From assembly GCF_030867095.1 (NCBI RefSeq), contig NC_081835.1, positions 16,872,501 to 16,936,500 on the forward strand: a DNA stretch of 64,000 nucleotides, in the 5' to 3' direction. Shown in pieces: positions 63,588 to 64,000 of this stretch. The translations under genes were made by a program, and so were the position numbers. Source of the stretch: Alligator mississippiensis (lineage: Eukaryota > Chordata > Crocodylia > Alligatoridae). Numbering within the stretch: position 1 is the first letter of the stretch; each line of letters begins with the position of its first letter. Below the pieces are notes generated by a model. The model saw only the letters and a list, made by a program, of their open reading frames with translations, was not told where the DNA came from and ran no database searches.

Positions 63588-64000
63588 TTAAGAGAATTAT
63601 TCAGCAAGGAATTGCAGTGCCATAGTGCCCTCATCCTAGTATTTCAAAACTTTTCCTGTGTTGGTTTTAAGTGTTAGAAAAATGTCTGTTAAAATGCCTG
63701 GTTGATGTTCGATAGTCTCCCTCGGTGACTTAGAATCTAGTTTGCTCAATTTACGAAGCAAAGGCATATTTCTAATACACTGCAGGTGAACTTTTTGCAC
63801 TTTGTTTCATGTTATCCCTAGTAATAAAGAGCCTGAAATTGGCCATCCATATCCTTGTCTCGGTACCTCTTGTTTTTTCTCTCGGGAGCCTGCCAAGTTA
63901 TGCCAGAATTCCCACGATGCACTCCACTAGTTACATTTTGCCAATAAAATACGGTCACAAATGGGTCTTGTAGACTCTTATAAAACTCATGTTGTTCAGT

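Noticed and set aside
56519-64000. CHCHD4 exon 3 within the window
   Set aside because: No frame reads the expected GLILPNGNINWNCPCLGG text and no CPC motif in context was found, so the exon must lie beyond base 64000.
1-64000. tRNA, rRNA, CRISPR array, or endogenous retrovirus
   Set aside because: No cloverleaf-like gene, ribosomal sequence, spaced repeat array or retroviral gene or LTR pair was recognised by eye. An automated scan could still find worn pieces.

Overview
The window is vertebrate nuclear DNA. It carries four intron-containing housekeeping genes in two divergent pairs: LSM3 (-) and XPC (+), then TMEM43 (-) and CHCHD4 (+, cut off by the window end). From memory, this is the neighbourhood of human 3p25 in mirrored orientation. 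The interspersed repeats are CR1 LINEs, many short hAT-type DNA transposons and worn MIR-like SINEs. That mix, and the CR1 3' tails, point to a non-avian sauropsid, most likely a crocodilian, with a turtle as second choice. This is inference, since no species-diagnostic sequence was recognised.

Layout. 1-6756: intergenic DNA with a CR1 3' end and several hAT-type elements. 6757-12841: LSM3, four coding exons on the minus strand. 12842-13088: a 247-bp CpG-rich shared promoter with a perfect CRE and a TCTCGCGAGA palindrome. 13089-about 34190: XPC, sixteen coding exons encoding 950 residues. About 34190-35530: short convergent intergenic gap. About 35533-50757: TMEM43, twelve coding exons encoding exactly 400 residues, including one intron with a GC donor. 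50758-51186: the second shared promoter, with a cluster of ZNF143/THAP11-like motifs. 51187-64000: CHCHD4 exons 1 and 2 (first 40 codons), with the CPC and twin CX9C exons beyond the window.

All exon sets were assembled by hand from splice signals and known protein sequences. Lengths and phases close exactly: LSM3 309 nt, XPC 2853 nt, TMEM43 1203 nt. All three genes look intact. Their roles are mRNA decay and splicing (LSM3), DNA damage recognition (XPC), nuclear envelope (TMEM43) and mitochondrial intermembrane-space import (CHCHD4). Sharing promoters is the only visible link between members of a pair.

No undescribed gene system was found. The least ordinary items are in the repeats and control regions: about 1-kb hAT-type elements built as near-complete palindromes with 8-bp target duplications, a MITE family with GGGCATTTATACAC-like ends, nested insertions, a CR1 tail that almost touches an LSM3 splice donor, an 85-91 bp tandem repeat beside the CHCHD4 CpG island, a diverged 82-bp direct repeat in an XPC intron, and the GC-AG intron of TMEM43. 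Many long GC-rich open frames in the window are by-products of these elements and of CpG islands.
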